From NCBI GenBank assembly GCA_949128135.1, contig OX421977.1:45719034-45783033 (forward strand): a stretch of 64,000 bases of DNA. Reading direction: 5' to 3'. Below are positions 34,159-47,596 of this stretch, one piece after another. The translations under genes and the position numbers were made by a program. Under the pieces are notes generated by a model. It saw only the letters and a program-made list of their open reading frames with translations. It did not search any database and was not told where the DNA came from. Within the stretch, counting starts at the first letter, position 1; each line of letters opens with the position of its first letter. This DNA comes from Parasteatoda lunata (Eukaryota; Arthropoda; Arachnida; Araneae; Theridiidae).

Positions 34159-36088
34159 CTTATATATAGTATAGAACACAAAAATTATTTGTAATATTTT
34201 TGGTACCTTTAAGAAACGTAATTTAAAAATTTTATTTCTGGTTAAAAAAATAAATAATTTTATGTTTTATAGAGTAAAAATAAAAACGTTTTTGCAAATT
34301 ATACAGAAAAGTCAACATATTACAAAATAAACAGATAAAAAATTAACAAATAAACAAATGATGGGTTTGAACATGGGCAAGTGAAAGTAAAAGCAAAATG
34401 AATTATAATTTTAATATCATTTCCATTGTTGCCGTATTTAGTACATAGGTTTCAACAGGTAGTTATAAAATTATACGGATAACTATTTTGGAATCCCTAT
34501 AAACTGCTTTAAAAAAAGTTTATTTTTCGTACAAATTGATTCTTTATTGGTTGCTACAAGATATGTTAAGAAATTTCTGTAGTGATTTCGCAAATATTGT
34601 TGAAAATAATCGCTGAAAACCGGTTTTTTACATTATACTTGCAAAAAAAAGTTTATGAAATTAAGTAATATAATATAGGTTCCTTGGATAACAATAGTGT
34701 TCTGTTTTCTGTTATTTCACACTGAGAAAAAGTCTGTTATAATCACTACCGATGGCATTCTAGGGCTACTTCAATAAATTCTAGGGCTACTTCAACTAGA
34801 ACTAGAAAAGGCTATCTGAAATCGAATGTTTATTATTTTCTTTAGTTACCATTTGAACCTTTGAACTGTAATTAAAACTAAAATCAAAATTACAGTGGTA
34901 CAATAAATTTTGATATTTTATCCGTTTATTTATTTAAAAAAACGGCACTTAAAATTTAGGCAAAAAAAAAAAAAAAAAAAAAAAAAAACAGTTTAATTTA
35001 CTTGCACTCAGTAAGTTTGTACTGGCGACTTAAGCGCCAGTGCCGGCGAAATGGAAAAGTACCCAAATAACTTATCTGAGCTGCAATTTATCAACAAAAT
35101 TCTTTAATTCTGATAATCTTGACTACTATCCGTTTTCCGCGATTATAGCATCAGCTTAAGTGCTGAATGATACTTTCTATAGACAGAATTTTTATTTTAT
35201 TTTATGAGTTGTATTTCCAAAAGCTTGTTTTAATTAACGTAATAATGTATAGACAACGGGAATTGTAATAAAAGATAAAAAAATAATCATGTCAGTGCAT
35301 GCATTTCATTTTCTTGGAACATAGTGCACCTATTCATTTATCTGATTGATTTGAAACTTATTCATTGATTTGAAACCTTATTCATTGATTTGATCATTCA
35401 GCATGAAATATGTTCATTCGATAAAAATATGTGTTTCTTGTAAATGTTAGCTTGGAAGTTACGCAGGCATAGTATGTTTTTGTTTACCAAGCACTATTTT
35501 TCCAAAAATTCATATTTCAACTTGGCAACTCGCCTTGTTTTAACAGCACGCAATGATAACTTACTACGGTACGCAAAGGACAGACATCTTCTCGAACAGA
35601 GAGATCGTCGCCAACTTGGCAATTTTGTCGATTTTAGTGTCCTTTTTGGCGACAAAAGCTCTTGAAAAAGTTATGATATTTTAACCCTGTTATAATAATT
35701 TTACTCCTAACGAAGAACGGGTATTCAGCTAGTAACTGGTATTCAGTCTGATATGAAAATAGTTTTCGGATTATCCCTTTACCTTCTAGTACTATCTCAT
35801 TAAAGCGATTACAGAATTTTAATAGGTAATGTATCGTAAAAGATTATTTTGGATACAATATTCGCCTGATCAATCTCATTCTATATGCAGATATAAATGT
35901 GATATAAATTCAATTTTTAAGATAAAAGTTTAAATTTCATTCTATATCTTGTTAAAATAGCTAATCAATGACATGACTTTGGAACTTTAGTTTAGAATTT
36001 TTAAATAAGTCACAATAGGGTTTGCACTTTTTGATTATATGCCAAAGGCAAAAAATATGTTTATAAAACGGTTTACTTTTAGAGTTTT
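34159..36088. other. AT-rich stretch with an A27 run
   Basis: A pure A-run lies at 34962-34988. A short tandem ATTCTAGGGCTACTTCAA occurs twice near 34752-34790. The plus-strand frame at 35444-35665 covers a slightly GC-richer patch but has no recognised domain. Confidence 0.5.
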
Positions 36089-36750
36089 GTGTGTAGGCAT
36101 TCATAAAATTCTAATCAACACTTTTATCAAACTTGTTTTTTAAAATTGTGTAAACAAAAATCAATTTAAGTATTTTATGCGGTATTAAGGTATAATAAGT
36201 TTATGTAAAACTACGCTATTAAGCATATAAAAAAAAGTTATTACCGTGTTTATGCGTTCATAAAATTTTGTAATTCTAAGTAACGCTTTGATTAAAATTA
36301 TTATTTTTTCAATTATAAAATCAGAATAATTAAAAGTATTTATGTAGCATAAGAAATACAATAGATTAAATCTATCCGTTTAAATTTAAAACAATGTGTC
36401 ATTATTGTGTTTTGGAATTCATAAAAGTTTGTAATTCTAAGTAACACTGAGATTAAAATTATTTTTCAAAAATTATAAAATATCAAATCAATTAAAGTAT
36501 TTTTTATGCAGCATACAATTATTTAATAGATTCAAGCAAAACTATACCATTTAATTTATAATTTTTTTTTTGATATTGTGTTTAGGTGCTAATAAAATTT
36601 GTAATTTCTGAGTAACGCTTTCATTAAACTTTTTCTTTAAAAAATTATGAAAACTAAAATAAATGGAAGTATTTTTTATATAGTATTAAAAGATATAACA
36701 GAGTTAAGTAAAATTATGCTATTAATTTTACAAAATTTAGGGAACTGCAT
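36089..36750. repeat. Degenerate ~160-bp tandem array
   Basis: A GTGTTTAGGCATTCATAAAA-like phrase starts units at 36089, 36245, 36406 and 36577 (spacings 156, 161, 171). Each unit continues with TTGTAATTCTAAGTAACGC, GATTAAAATTATT, AAGTATTTTATG and ATAGATTAAGTAAAACTA-like words. It is AT-rich and strongly diverged. It shares no phrase with the 15.5-16.8 kb array. Confidence 0.8.
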
Positions 36751-37301
36751 ATACTACTGTTTATTTTACAATCTAAGAACATTAAAATATTCCATTACTA
36801 TTTTAAAAATAAATTACTAGATATTCTGTGTGATTAAAATAAAATTTTCTTTAATAAAATCGATTGTAAAATACTTTCATTTTAAAACTCTGTATATTTT
36901 TATCACTTTTGAAATACATATAGATATTATACTTATTAAAAATTGCTAAATTCAGTAAAACTACAATTAATGTAAATTAGAAATTTTTTTTAAACGAAAA
37001 CTTAAACATGAAAGCGATTTATTTTAATGATACTTAGAAAACTCTTTCAATGAGTTTTGTTTTCGTAATCTCTTTCTTTTAACAAATCAATAAAAGGTTT
37101 AAGTAATTAATTGGTTTTTTAAATGTTGTCTTTTCGAGTTTTAATATTGCTTTTTTAACTATTTGATGAAGACTAATAATAGTGGTATTCAATTTGTTTT
37201 TATTTTGTGAAATATTGTTTAAAAGAATAATACTTTTGACGAAGAATTCCACGTTGTATTTTTGAGAACTGGTGATTTTTTAAGTACTAGTCACAATATC
37301 A
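36751..37301. other. AT-rich stretch, nothing recognised
   Basis: No supported feature. Confidence 0.55.
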
Positions 37302-38465
37302 TGTACAGTGCCCAAAAAAATTAATGGACTACCCTGAATAACTTTTGATCTAATGATCGGATCTTCACGTTCTAGCTCTTAATCTAAATGGTTCGAGGGG
37401 GTGACTTTAAATATGTTAATTAACTAGTGCAGACGATGTACCTTATACCGAACCTTACGATATACCTTATAGACGATATACCGCCGGCGAAAAAAAAAAA
37501 TACGGAAAAAATACCTTTCTCGGAATAAACACACCTTTTTTTCAACGGATTCTGATTTCTGATCATTTAAAAATACAGGGGTAGCCACAGTATGAGAAAT
37601 ATAGTCCCCATAGTTTGGTCAGGAAATCAATCCAATTTTTAGATCCCTTAATACAAATTTTGCTTTTTGCATATTTTGCTATATCTCAAAAACTTTTTTA
37701 GGGAATTTAAAAGTTGGTGCCACTGTTATGAAATATATTTGTCTAAAGATAATTCCATGCAAAAAATTACTTTTTGTAAATATTTATTATTTCTTACTAT
37801 TTTATTTAATAATAATCAAAAACTTTTGAATAGAAAGGTATTCAATTTTATACACCATATTAAAGAATGTAAATTTGCATGGCAAAATACAAAATTTCAG
37901 CGAAATCAGTCGAATAGTTCCTGAGAATTCTATTATTAAAACTGTCGTATATTAAAAATACGATTTCATGAGAGCTATTTGACCAATTTCGCCCAAATTT
38001 CGTATTTTGCCATGTAAAATTACACTCTTTAAAATGATGTAAAAACTTTTATATCTTACAATACGAAATGATTTCAACCATTACTAAATAAAATAGTAAA
38101 GAACAATAAATATTTACTGAAAGTCATATTTTGCTGGGAATTGTTTTTGGATAAACGAATTTTATAATTGTATGCAAAAAAAGTTCCATTCACTTTAAAA
38201 GTTATCGAGACGTGACGAAATACGCAAAAAGTAAAAATAACATTAATTGGTCTAAAATCTGGACAGATCTCTTGACCAAACTATTGAGACCATATTTTCC
38301 AGATTGCCTCTACCTCCTACTTTTATGAAGTCAGAAAATTGAATCCGTTTGTTTCCTGCTCTGATTAACTAACATATTTGAGTTTACCACCTCAAACCAC
38401 TTAGATTGAGACCTAGAACATGATGATGCGATTATTAAGTCAACTGTTATTCAGGGTGGTAAGTT
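37302..38465. mobile_element. Family D palindromic element, full copy D3
   Basis: A fold-back element of about 1.16 kb. The left arm (TGTACAGTGCCC, ATGGACTACCCTGAATAAC, GATCGGATCTTCACGTTC, GTGCAGACGAT) is mirrored by the right arm (ATTAGACC-type phrases, GATGATGCGATTATTAAGTC, CTGTTATTCAGGGTGG). The arms are over 500 bp each and meet in a short centre near 37920-37970. They are diverged but alignable throughout. No coding capacity. The frame at 37667-37924 lies in the left arm. Confidence 0.85.
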
Positions 38466-38739
38466 TTGGTGGTCAGTCAGTTTTCAAGTTTGAACCCCTT
38501 CATATTATTTTCACTTTGTGCGTAGTTATAGTGATATCAAAGATATCTTAACTTAAAATTTTAATTTCTCAAGAACTACTCATTTGATTTTCTTCAAAAT
38601 TTATATTTTATCATTTAAAATGTCGCAGAATGGATTGATATAATAACTTGTAAACAGTATAATTAATATTTTCTTGGATCATTAGTAACTTGAATAATAA
38701 ATATATATATTAATTCTAATTTTTTTACATGGTGTTAAC

Positions 38740-39041
38740 TTCAGTTAAACTTTTTTATAATTATGTGCAGAATTTTTAAATTTTTTTTTCAGCAATTAAA
38801 ATCAATGATTGCTCTCTTGATTAAACTATTATAACCATATTTCCCAAATTGCAGCCACCTCCCTCCCATTGTTTGAGTAATAAGAACTCAAATACGACAA
38901 AAAAGGGTTTATTTACTCAGAGATATTTTTAAGCCGACCTTTGAGATTAAAATTATTGTTTGTACTAATGAGTTAGAATATTAAAATGATGACTCTTGAA
39001 TCATTTTAATTGAGTCCTAGTGAATAAAAATCCCATCTTTA
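38740..39041. mobile_element. Family D fragment, copy D4
   Basis: Degraded right-arm sequence: ACCATATTTCCCAAATTGCA, TTTATTTACTCAGAGA, TGTACTAATGAGTTAGAATA and TTGAGTCCTAGTG. It directly abuts B4. Confidence 0.6.
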
Positions 39042-39471
39042 CACGGAGGAAGAAAATCCGGCCAAATTACCACACTGTATGAAAACTCTTTTCTGATACA
39101 AAAATCTGGTTAATAAAATCAAAATACACCGTATTTATACCATTTATTTAAAAAATTTTCCGTTCATATGGTAAAGGTTTACTAGAAATTGTAGTTTTCA
39201 AGACTTTAGTTCCCTTAACCACACATGCAACAACAAGTACACAACTGAAAAGCAAATTTTACCAAATGAATGATTTTTATGCTATGCTCTAACATTTTAT
39301 GATAAAATTACCAAATTTCATCACACATTATAAAACTAAATTTTTTTTTAAATTTTATCAAAATCATTAAAGTGGTTCGAAAAAAATTACAAGGCATTTT
39401 GGTGTTCCCATAGAGACAGAAACACGATAAATTTTACCACATTCTGGTAGTTTCTACTTTACTTTTCGTAA
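39042..39471 (+). mobile_element. Family B MITE, copy B4, uninterrupted
   Basis: Left end CACGGAGGAAGAAAATCC; right part TTTTACCACATTCTGGTAG with an eroded terminus. The family phrases are all in order: CCGTATTTATACCATTTATT, ACAACTGAAAAGCAAATTTT, TTCCCATAGAGACAGAAACA. At about 430 bp it is the best empty reference for judging inserts in B1 and B2. Confidence 0.78.
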
Positions 39472-41008
39472 TTTATTTTTTTTACTATACTTTTGTGTAA
39501 TGTTGACTTATTTTTACGAGTTCGTCTTCTATATTACGTTATCACTTAAAATGACTCAAAGACTTAGATCCGAAATTGAAAGTGATTTTTGCAAATAATG
39601 CTTCGTATACGAAAAAGCAATCACAAGCATCAATCTATTAGGAGGACGAAATACCGTGGAAGAATTTGCTCATTAATTTTCTTTTTCCTAATTACTAATT
39701 TAAAATTTAAAAAAAAAGAAAAAGTAAATTCAGGCAAACCTAAAATTTACCATGAAATTTCAATCGCTGAAAAAAATACTTCAAAATATTAAAATACATG
39801 CAAATTATTAGAACTTAACAAGACATTATTAGAACCTAACATTATTAAAACCTAAGTTAACATCTCATAATTTATTGCATTTATATAATTTTAAAATTTT
39901 CTTTTCAGTATTTGAAACTTCATGGCTTACTCTAAATTTGTCTGAACTCACTTTTTATACACTTTAAATTTTAAATTAGTTATGAAAGAGAATTTGCGAC
40001 GAAAATTTTCTTCCATGGTATGGCGTCCTCTTAAACGCAAAAAGTGATCATTAATGATATTGATTTATTATAAACACTCTTTTTTCAATAATTAGTTTAT
40101 AAATAAAACAATATGTATAAAAATACCGATAAAAGAATTTACATTTAAATTTTTTTATACTCAGGTCGTTTAATTTTTAAAACGTCTTAAGAAATAATGA
40201 AAATCTGTATAAACATTAAATTTATATTAGTTTTAAATAAGGGGAGAATGAGCTTTAGGCAATACTAGAGAAAGGAGTAATGGTCATACAGATTGGACAC
40301 TACTAGTATAGAGTAAGTACCAAGATCTACGGAATAATTTGTATAGCTGAAACAATAAGTTAGACTTTTTGTGATAGTATAATCTAATCTATTTATTTTT
40401 GAATATTGTGTTTAATAGCAAAAAGAATTAATGAATTGGCAATACTGCGTAAAACAGAAATAAAGCACAACAGCAAAAATAAATAAATAAATAAAAAGTA
40501 ATGAATTGGCATTACTGTGTAAAATACAAACGACAATACCTACTTTAGATATCGAAATCAAACAGTGTTGTAAACCAAATCTGACGTAACAAAGCAGGAA
40601 AGATTACTATTGTACCTCGGTGTCTTAGAACTCGTATTTTTGGAAGACAAGCTCTCTTTTGTTTATTAGGTGTAAATTAAGTGGAATGTCATGAGCTATT
40701 AACGTTATGAAAACGTGTTAAATTCTCAGTTGTTTTTAAATCACTTCTAAACACTTCACATATTTAAATGCGTTTTAATGTTTTTAATCCCGCTTATTTA
40801 AATGTAATTCATGTAAATGTAATAACGTATATGTCTCAGATTCGAAATTTCTAGTTTGTTTTTACTTTTTTCTTGATTAGAAATCAGTTTTTGACACTCA
40901 ATATGCACATTTTTACTTTAGTTTTGACAAGAATTTTTAATATAAATATAATGGACGATTATAACAAAATATCCAGTAGTTGAATTCCATGCTAACTGAA
41001 ACCAGTAG
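39472..41008. other. AT-rich stretch, nothing recognised
   Basis: Includes a partial duplicate of the K terminus (CCAGTAGTTGAATTCCATG at 40974). No gene supported. Confidence 0.5.
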
Positions 41009-41564
41009 TAGAATTCCAAGTGTAACAGAGGGGAAATCACACTGGTATTTTATCATAAAAAATGTATTAAATATATGTGAAAATAAAAAATTGTGTAATA
41101 ATATGCTACTTTAAGGTGCAATGTTTAATTAAATGGCATGATATTTCCCTGTAACTATTTGTAAAATTTGTAAAATGTACCCTCTGTTACATTGCATTTT
41201 TTGAAGTTAATAAAAATGTGTGAGCAATTTTAAAAGTCGTGGTAAAATAATAATTTATTTTACCATGAAATGTGACAATTAAAAAAATATATAAATAATG
41301 TTTAGGATGTTCCAAATCACAGAATATAGCGGAAATAACAGTGCATGTCAAAAATGTGGGATTTTCTTTGCTCTTCTGTTACGGACGCTTTTAATTATAT
41401 GGCAATTAAATTATGAGCATCTTTTATTATTTTATGCAATTAAATTAAATATTGCACCTTAAAGTAGCATATTTTTGCACAATTTTTTGTTTTCACAGAT
41501 ATTTAATACATTTTTTAGGATAAAATACTTCCGTGATTTCCCCTCTGTTACGCTTGGAATTCTA
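41009..41564. mobile_element. TA-flanked TIR element K
   Basis: The TIRs are about 115 bp. The left arm GAATTCCAAGTGTAACAGAG starts at 41011 and its complement ends at 41562; both continue through AATGTATTAAATAT and ATGCTACTTTAAGGTGCAAT. TA lies at 41009-41010 and 41563-41564. The GTAACAGAGGG word recurs inside the element in reverse (41178-41190) and in mutated form (41371-41384). No transposase frame. Confidence 0.85.
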
Positions 41565-43837
41565 CAGTATTATAAAATAATTTTGAAAATATATATAAAT
41601 ATGTTAAGTTTTACTTCTTTAAACTATTTTTTTTCTATTTTGTGTTTTAATACTTAGTTAATAAGCAATAATATTACCTATGCTTATTTAAATATTTGAA
41701 ATGAAATTTTTCCAATGAAATATTCCCAAATGAATAGTGATGCCTAATGTTCAAATCAATAAGCCAACATAAACACTTAAGCAAACTTCGAGTCAACTGA
41801 CGAAGAGATACTGTCAGGCTTTTCATTAAATTAATTAAATACTACGATATATTCAGTTACTTTATTTAAATACACTTTAAGCTACATTCAAATAAGGGTT
41901 TCTGGAAAGGGAATGTTTCATACACTTTGATGAATTCAGCTTATAAATTAGTGAATCTTCCGGCTTAATCAAAGAATCAAGAAATATATTATTGGCCAGC
42001 TTACAGAATAAAAAGTTTTAGCTTGCTTTAAACGTAATTAATAGCGGTAATGTAAATTTTAAAAATAGATTTATTTTAGAACCAATAAAAATAAACTACT
42101 TATAAAAATATTTTCTATGATCTGCGTTTGCTTTTTTCAAAAATTCATTTCTTTCCATAATATTTCTATTTGTTCTGTAGCATAGAATTATAGGTTAAAA
42201 TTAGAAAATTTAAATTTTCCCAGAGTGCTTTCTGAATGATGGATATTATTTAAATTTAGATTTTGAAAAGCCGCTTAAGAATCTTTAAAAAAAAATTTCA
42301 TTTATATTTGACATGGTCATATATTCTTTTTATGCTTTAATATTGTTAGAAAAGATTTCTGCGCTGTGAATTAGGTCATACAAAAAACAGACATTTTGCT
42401 TCAGTTTGCTTTTAGAATAATTAATAGCGGTAAATTTTCTGTTGTGAAAAGAGGTTTTAGATTTTTAAACGTTAAACAAATTTTTAAGTTATTTTCAATG
42501 TCTTTAATTTTAAAAGTTTAAAAAAAATTGCAATGACACATTTTAATTGAATTATGTATTTTAATTAAATTAGGTATTTTAATTAAATTTTAGTATACGT
42601 TTTAAGTTATGACTAGTGTACTGGAAATTATTTTTCAAAGCACGACCCACAATAATAAGCGCTTTTCACCCAATTGTTATTAGCATAACGAGAAAACATT
42701 TCATTAGAGAACATAAACTATTTTCACTGTCGAAATTGGCAACGCAAAGTGTTAAAAACATCTGCGCTTGGCATTATTAATTTTGTGTGAAATCTCCAGA
42801 TGCTTTAATGCGGCACGAACTTTCGTCAATCAACAATAAACGCAAGCATGCGATTTAAGGAGAATAATTTGCTTATTTTTTAATCTTAGAAAGTGTGAAA
42901 TATTTTTTCTAAAGCATAATTCCAATTAAACAGACAATAATGAGTGATGAACTTCAAAAATGAGTGATTTGTTAAAAAAGACTGAATTTTGTAAAAGTTT
43001 TTATTAACAATATTTTTTTCTTTTCACAACGTGTTTGAATGATTGTTTTTCAGCAATAATATTCGATTTAAATATTTAAAATACATTTTTAGAATTCGAT
43101 TAAAGTTTATTTTAAACATAAATATTATGCGTATAAAAGGTATTAAGCTCATTTAAAGTAATAATTATCAGTTCATAGCATTTAAATTTTTTTAATCTTA
43201 ATTTTAAAAAGAAAAACAATTTTTAAGCTAACGCGTTATTAGTATGTCATATTCAGCGTGATTAACGTATTTGTAAAAACGCTCGTTATTAACGTCATTC
43301 CTCTGACGTAATTATGATATATGATCAAAAAATAGAAATTCGTTTCAGTAAATTGATTTAGGGGAGATTTTAATAAAAACCATTGAAAACCATTCGATTT
43401 AATTATTATTTGACAAAATACTTTTAAATAAATAAAAAGTAATACGTTATAAATCTAGGGAATTAATGTTAATATAAAATTTGAAATGTACACTATTATG
43501 GATCAGGAATACTTAATAAATATGATAAATAATATATTGTTAAAATCAGTGAAAATGTTAATTTTAAAGCATAAACCCGATCAAAATTTCCGTAAATGAA
43601 TTCTAAACTGAAAAACATTTTTAAGAAAATTTTCAATCAATAAATTGATTCCACTACTTTTCTATCAACTATGCTAAAAAATTTCAGAATTTTTTTTTTG
43701 GATTTACCATCTGCGCATGTATATGTATTGTGCATATCGTTAAAAATAATTGATATATTATTATAATTATGAAATGAGTTAACAGATAGTGATACAATGT
43801 ACACTAACCGAATATTAATAAACAGTGAGTGTCCCCA
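41565..43837. other. AT-rich stretch, nothing recognised
   Basis: No supported feature. The minus-strand frame at 43637-43900 has AT-driven composition. Confidence 0.5.
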
Positions 43838-44822
43838 ATATTTCTCATAAATAAAAAGTTTAGGGAGGAAATTGAGAAAAATTGGTTTTTCTATATTCAA
43901 AATGCCAATTATTAAAAACTATTTTAAGAAAAAAAAGAGAGTTCATGAGAGTGTGAGATTAATAATGGAAGGAAATAAAATTTTTTTATAGTAATTTTTA
44001 GATATTAGTGAAAACACGAAAAAAATCAGGGGCAAATTATTTAACTAAAAACTAGCCAAAAATTTAAAAATTGGGTTTTCAGGTTCAACACATGTGGTTA
44101 TCAGACTGACCCACAGTCATACATCTTAACATTTTATTTTTATTATATTATTATATATACAGATGGTGACAGTTGCTTTATAAAAGGATAATCATTAATG
44201 CATAAATGAATGAAACTCAACTCTATACTATAAATTTTTTCGGTATAAAAGCTTATAATCTATTGGAAACAGTGAATCAGGCATCTGAGATTAGGAAAAT
44301 TTGAAACGGAAAGTTTCAGTAAAAATACAGAAAACTATTCACAGCAGATTGAATAAATTTACAGAAATAAAGTAAGTTAAATTCTGAATGTTACTCATTT
44401 CTCTATTAGAGTAAACATTTCCCTGATTTGAAGCTATTAATTGAAAGTGTAATCTGAGCCACTAAGACACGATACGGAGAAAATGAAATCCGATCAGTTA
44501 AAATCTGATTGTTATTCATTGTCTCTATTACAGTAAGCCTTTCCCAGATTTGAAGCTATTAATTAAGAGTGAAATCATGGCCACTAAGACACGATAAGGA
44601 GAAAATGCCATCCGATCAGAAAAACTTTGAACATGATGAATCGAACCACTGTCGAAGCCATGATTGACGATGACTTTACCTACTACACTTACTAGGTGGC
44701 TATTTCCTTATGAAATAAATAACAATGCATTTAGATATTTCAAAGAAAGTCTCTTTATAGAAATATGTCTTCTATATTTCTCATAAATAAAAAGTTTAGG
44801 GAGGAAATTGAGAAAAATTGGG
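43838..44822. repeat. Pair of ~48-bp identical direct repeats, 0.94 kb apart
   Basis: The sequence ATATTTCTCATAAATAAAAA continuing through GGGAGGAAATTGAG and AAAAATTGG occurs at 43838-43885 and again at 44775-44822 without mismatch by eye. The copies bracket about 0.89 kb. Identity in an otherwise diverged landscape points to a recent event. Confidence 0.8.
44377..44619. repeat. Two-unit 121-bp tandem duplication
   Basis: Units 44377-44497 and 44498-44619 share CAGATTTGAAGCTATTAATT (or its C-T variant), GCCACTAAGACACGATA, GGAGAAAATG and end CATCCGATCAG / AATCCGATCAG. No frame is conserved across it. Confidence 0.88.
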
Positions 44823-46060
44823 TTTTGAATAATATGTGAGAATAGGTATTTTCTTCAACTCCTTAAATGAGAAACTCGTTCGAGCAAGACATTTCGGTTT
44901 TTCTCTCGGTATTTTTACAGATTTTTTTTTTATAACTATACGGTGATTTATATTTTGCATAGAATTTTTTTTAAGGTTGTAAACATGGTTATTCGAAACT
45001 TAAAATTTATTTTTATGTTAGACAACCACAAAAACTCGTTTCATTTATAAAAATTGCAGCTCTTCTTGAGTCTTTCTATAACAAAAAACAATGAATGCAG
45101 CAATCAAAGTAACAAAAAACTGACGAAGACAAATTCTCATTTGAAATTGAATCGAATTCATGGAACAAAGTCTTCTGTTTTGAAAGTAATTTTCTTGAAG
45201 TAAGTTCTTTCATTTGAATTTCAATTTGATTTTGCTGAAATGAATTGCACTAAATGTTTCTTTTCTTGATTCATCTATTTTCTTAATGGATTGTTATTAT
45301 TTTGGAACTAAAATGATGCTGATGATCTTATATTAATAATTAATTAGCATGTATTTAGTGTGAATAAAAAAATAATTTAGTGTGAATTGAAATAAGAAAA
45401 TTGACATTTTCTCTAGTTAAATTGTTTTTAATAACATGTAAATAGTTAAATAAATTTGAAATATTTCTAACTTATCAAATGATTCACATAATAAATTTAT
45501 TCACAAAAATATTTTAGCTATTAAAATTATACAAATTTTATACATGGTGTATGATTCAATACATTTAAAACTTTTAAACATAAAAATGATTTTTTAATTA
45601 AAGGAACGTTATTTGTTGAAAGTTAACTATCGACAAATGAATAATAATTTTGTATTGTTAACTCTTGATAAGAAGTTATTATTAATCTATCCGTATAAAA
45701 TATATTCCGATCTAATATAAAATTTTTCTTTCCTTCCTTTTTTTCTGTATACCTAATTACCTTGTACCCTGATTCTGTACCTTGTGAACTGCTGAATATT
45801 TTGTTCATTCATTATATTTTTTTCTTAAAAAAATTTATTTTCACAATTTTCAGAGTAAAAATATTATATTTTTAGAATTTATTTACGTAAAAAAGTAAAA
45901 TAAAGTTTAGGAATAATGTCAAATATCACAATACATTGAATGACACGTATCAACGCACTTGATGACACGTGATCTATCAAAACCATTTGATACATTTAAA
46001 CATCATCGAACACAATATAACATGCCACGTTTTTAAAATTGTTTTTAGACCCAAATGAGA
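44823..46060. other. AT-rich stretch, nothing recognised
   Basis: No supported feature. Confidence 0.55.
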
Positions 46061-46225
46061 ACTGAAAAAAATATGATCAAAACTATCAGAATATGGTAAA
46101 CTTGACCGTATTTTACGGCTCTATGGAAATACTAAAAAGTCCGGTATCATTTATTCTAGAGCTTTGATGACTTTTGATAAAAATCATAATAAAATATGGC
46201 TTTATTATCATGCTTTTTGATAGTA
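46061..46225 (-). mobile_element. Family B fragment, copy B5
   Basis: This is the right end of B in reverse: AACTGAAAAAAATATGATC, TATCAGAATATGGTAAACTT, ACGGCTCTATGGAAATACTA and AAATCATAATAAAATATGG. It ends where element G begins. The rest of B is not clearly found on the far side of G. Confidence 0.55.
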
Positions 46226-47330
46226 TAGGGGTGAGGGGGGCACAAGTGAACAAATTTTTTCATTTATTCATTTTATAAAAAATATCACCAATTTCTCACA
46301 GTAAAGAAGTCCACACGTTTAAATAGTCTTTTGTTTGTCTTATGGAATTTTTTGAGATTTTTCAATAAAATATTTCTTTACTTTATGATATTTCAGAAAA
46401 ATGACTTCAATTGTTCACATGTGCCCCTATGGGGGGAGATGCACATGAAAATGCCTGGGGAACATATGAACAAGATTAAAAACACAAACCAATCATCATA
46501 TTTAAAAGAAAGAAATCTTTAATATAACAGATATAGATATATATTATACTGAAGGGGTTGTACCTTACTATGTGCATTTAAATTGTACAACAGTACTGTC
46601 AATAAGAAAATAATTTTTTCTCTGTTAGGTTTTTCCCAACTTCATGTTCCTCAGAAGTTGTAATGAGCCTTTTTTCTTTCTTCTCTGATACTCTTTCATG
46701 CCTTTTTTTCATTTTACTCTCATTGATTTCTTTTCATTTCATTTTAGTTCTTGTAATCATTCTATAACACAAAATTGTTGACCAACCATTAAATAAAAAA
46801 AAATTTTTAAAGAAAAAATTAACAATTAATAAATTAATAATGGAAAATTAAATAGTAATAATTTTAAATGCACACATATTTTTTAAACTTATAATATCAT
46901 GAGGATAATAATCTTAATACTATGTAGGGGCACATGTGAACTGTTCCCATCTGCAACAAATGTTATGTTCACAAGTGCCCCATCATCTTTCTTAAACCTA
47001 ACTTGAAAAATAAAGAATTTTTAATTGAGTAAAAAAAAAATAATTGTCATAAACCTACCTGAATGTTCATATAATGGTCTGCAATAGTTAATTTTAGTTT
47101 ATTAGTTGAATTATACTATGTTTTCACTTGAAGAAAAAAGTGATTATCACATATACACCAGCTGATACAAAGAAATTGTCACAATTGAACAACAAAATGG
47201 CTCATTGATCTGAAAATTTTGCAGAGAGGTAGGACTAGTACTGCCATCAATTGAAAATTTTTCAAGATTTTTTTTATTTCAAATCATATTGGTAAAACAT
47301 ACCATGTTCACATGTGCCCCCTCTCCCCTA
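46226..47330. mobile_element. TA-flanked TIR element G with internal motif array
   Basis: The ends are GGGGTGAGGGGGGCACAAG (46228) and, read inward, GGGGAGAGGGGGCACATG (from 47328), each flanked by TA. The terminal word GGGGCACAWGTGAACA recurs inside: reverse at 46411-46427, forward at 46926-46942, reverse at 46966-46981, plus partial copies at 46436 and 46457. About 1.1 kb, no transposase frame; the frame at 46331-46522 reads through the repeats. Confidence 0.88.
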
Positions 47331-47596
47331 CGTGGAAAAATGTATTATTTTTAATAAAGGAGTGCTGGTAATTTTAACAATACTAGTATAATTTGAGATA
47401 GAGCAAAAATTAACAGTTTAATTACTTCTGTTTAATTCAGTAAACGCTTGTTAACTTTGCTCTTGGGTAGTTGTTTTCATTTCTATGTAAGCTATATGAT
47501 AACATCTAATTACTTTTAAATCTATAAAAATCTATAATTGTCTCTAAAAACTATTAATATAATTGTAAAATATCTATAATTTACAATTGTCCGAAC
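47331..47596. other. AT-rich spacer
   Basis: Nothing recognised. Confidence 0.5.

Noticed and set aside
35444..35665. 73-codon frame over a GC-richer patch
   Set aside because: No recognised domain; the patch is short and lacks splice or promoter context.
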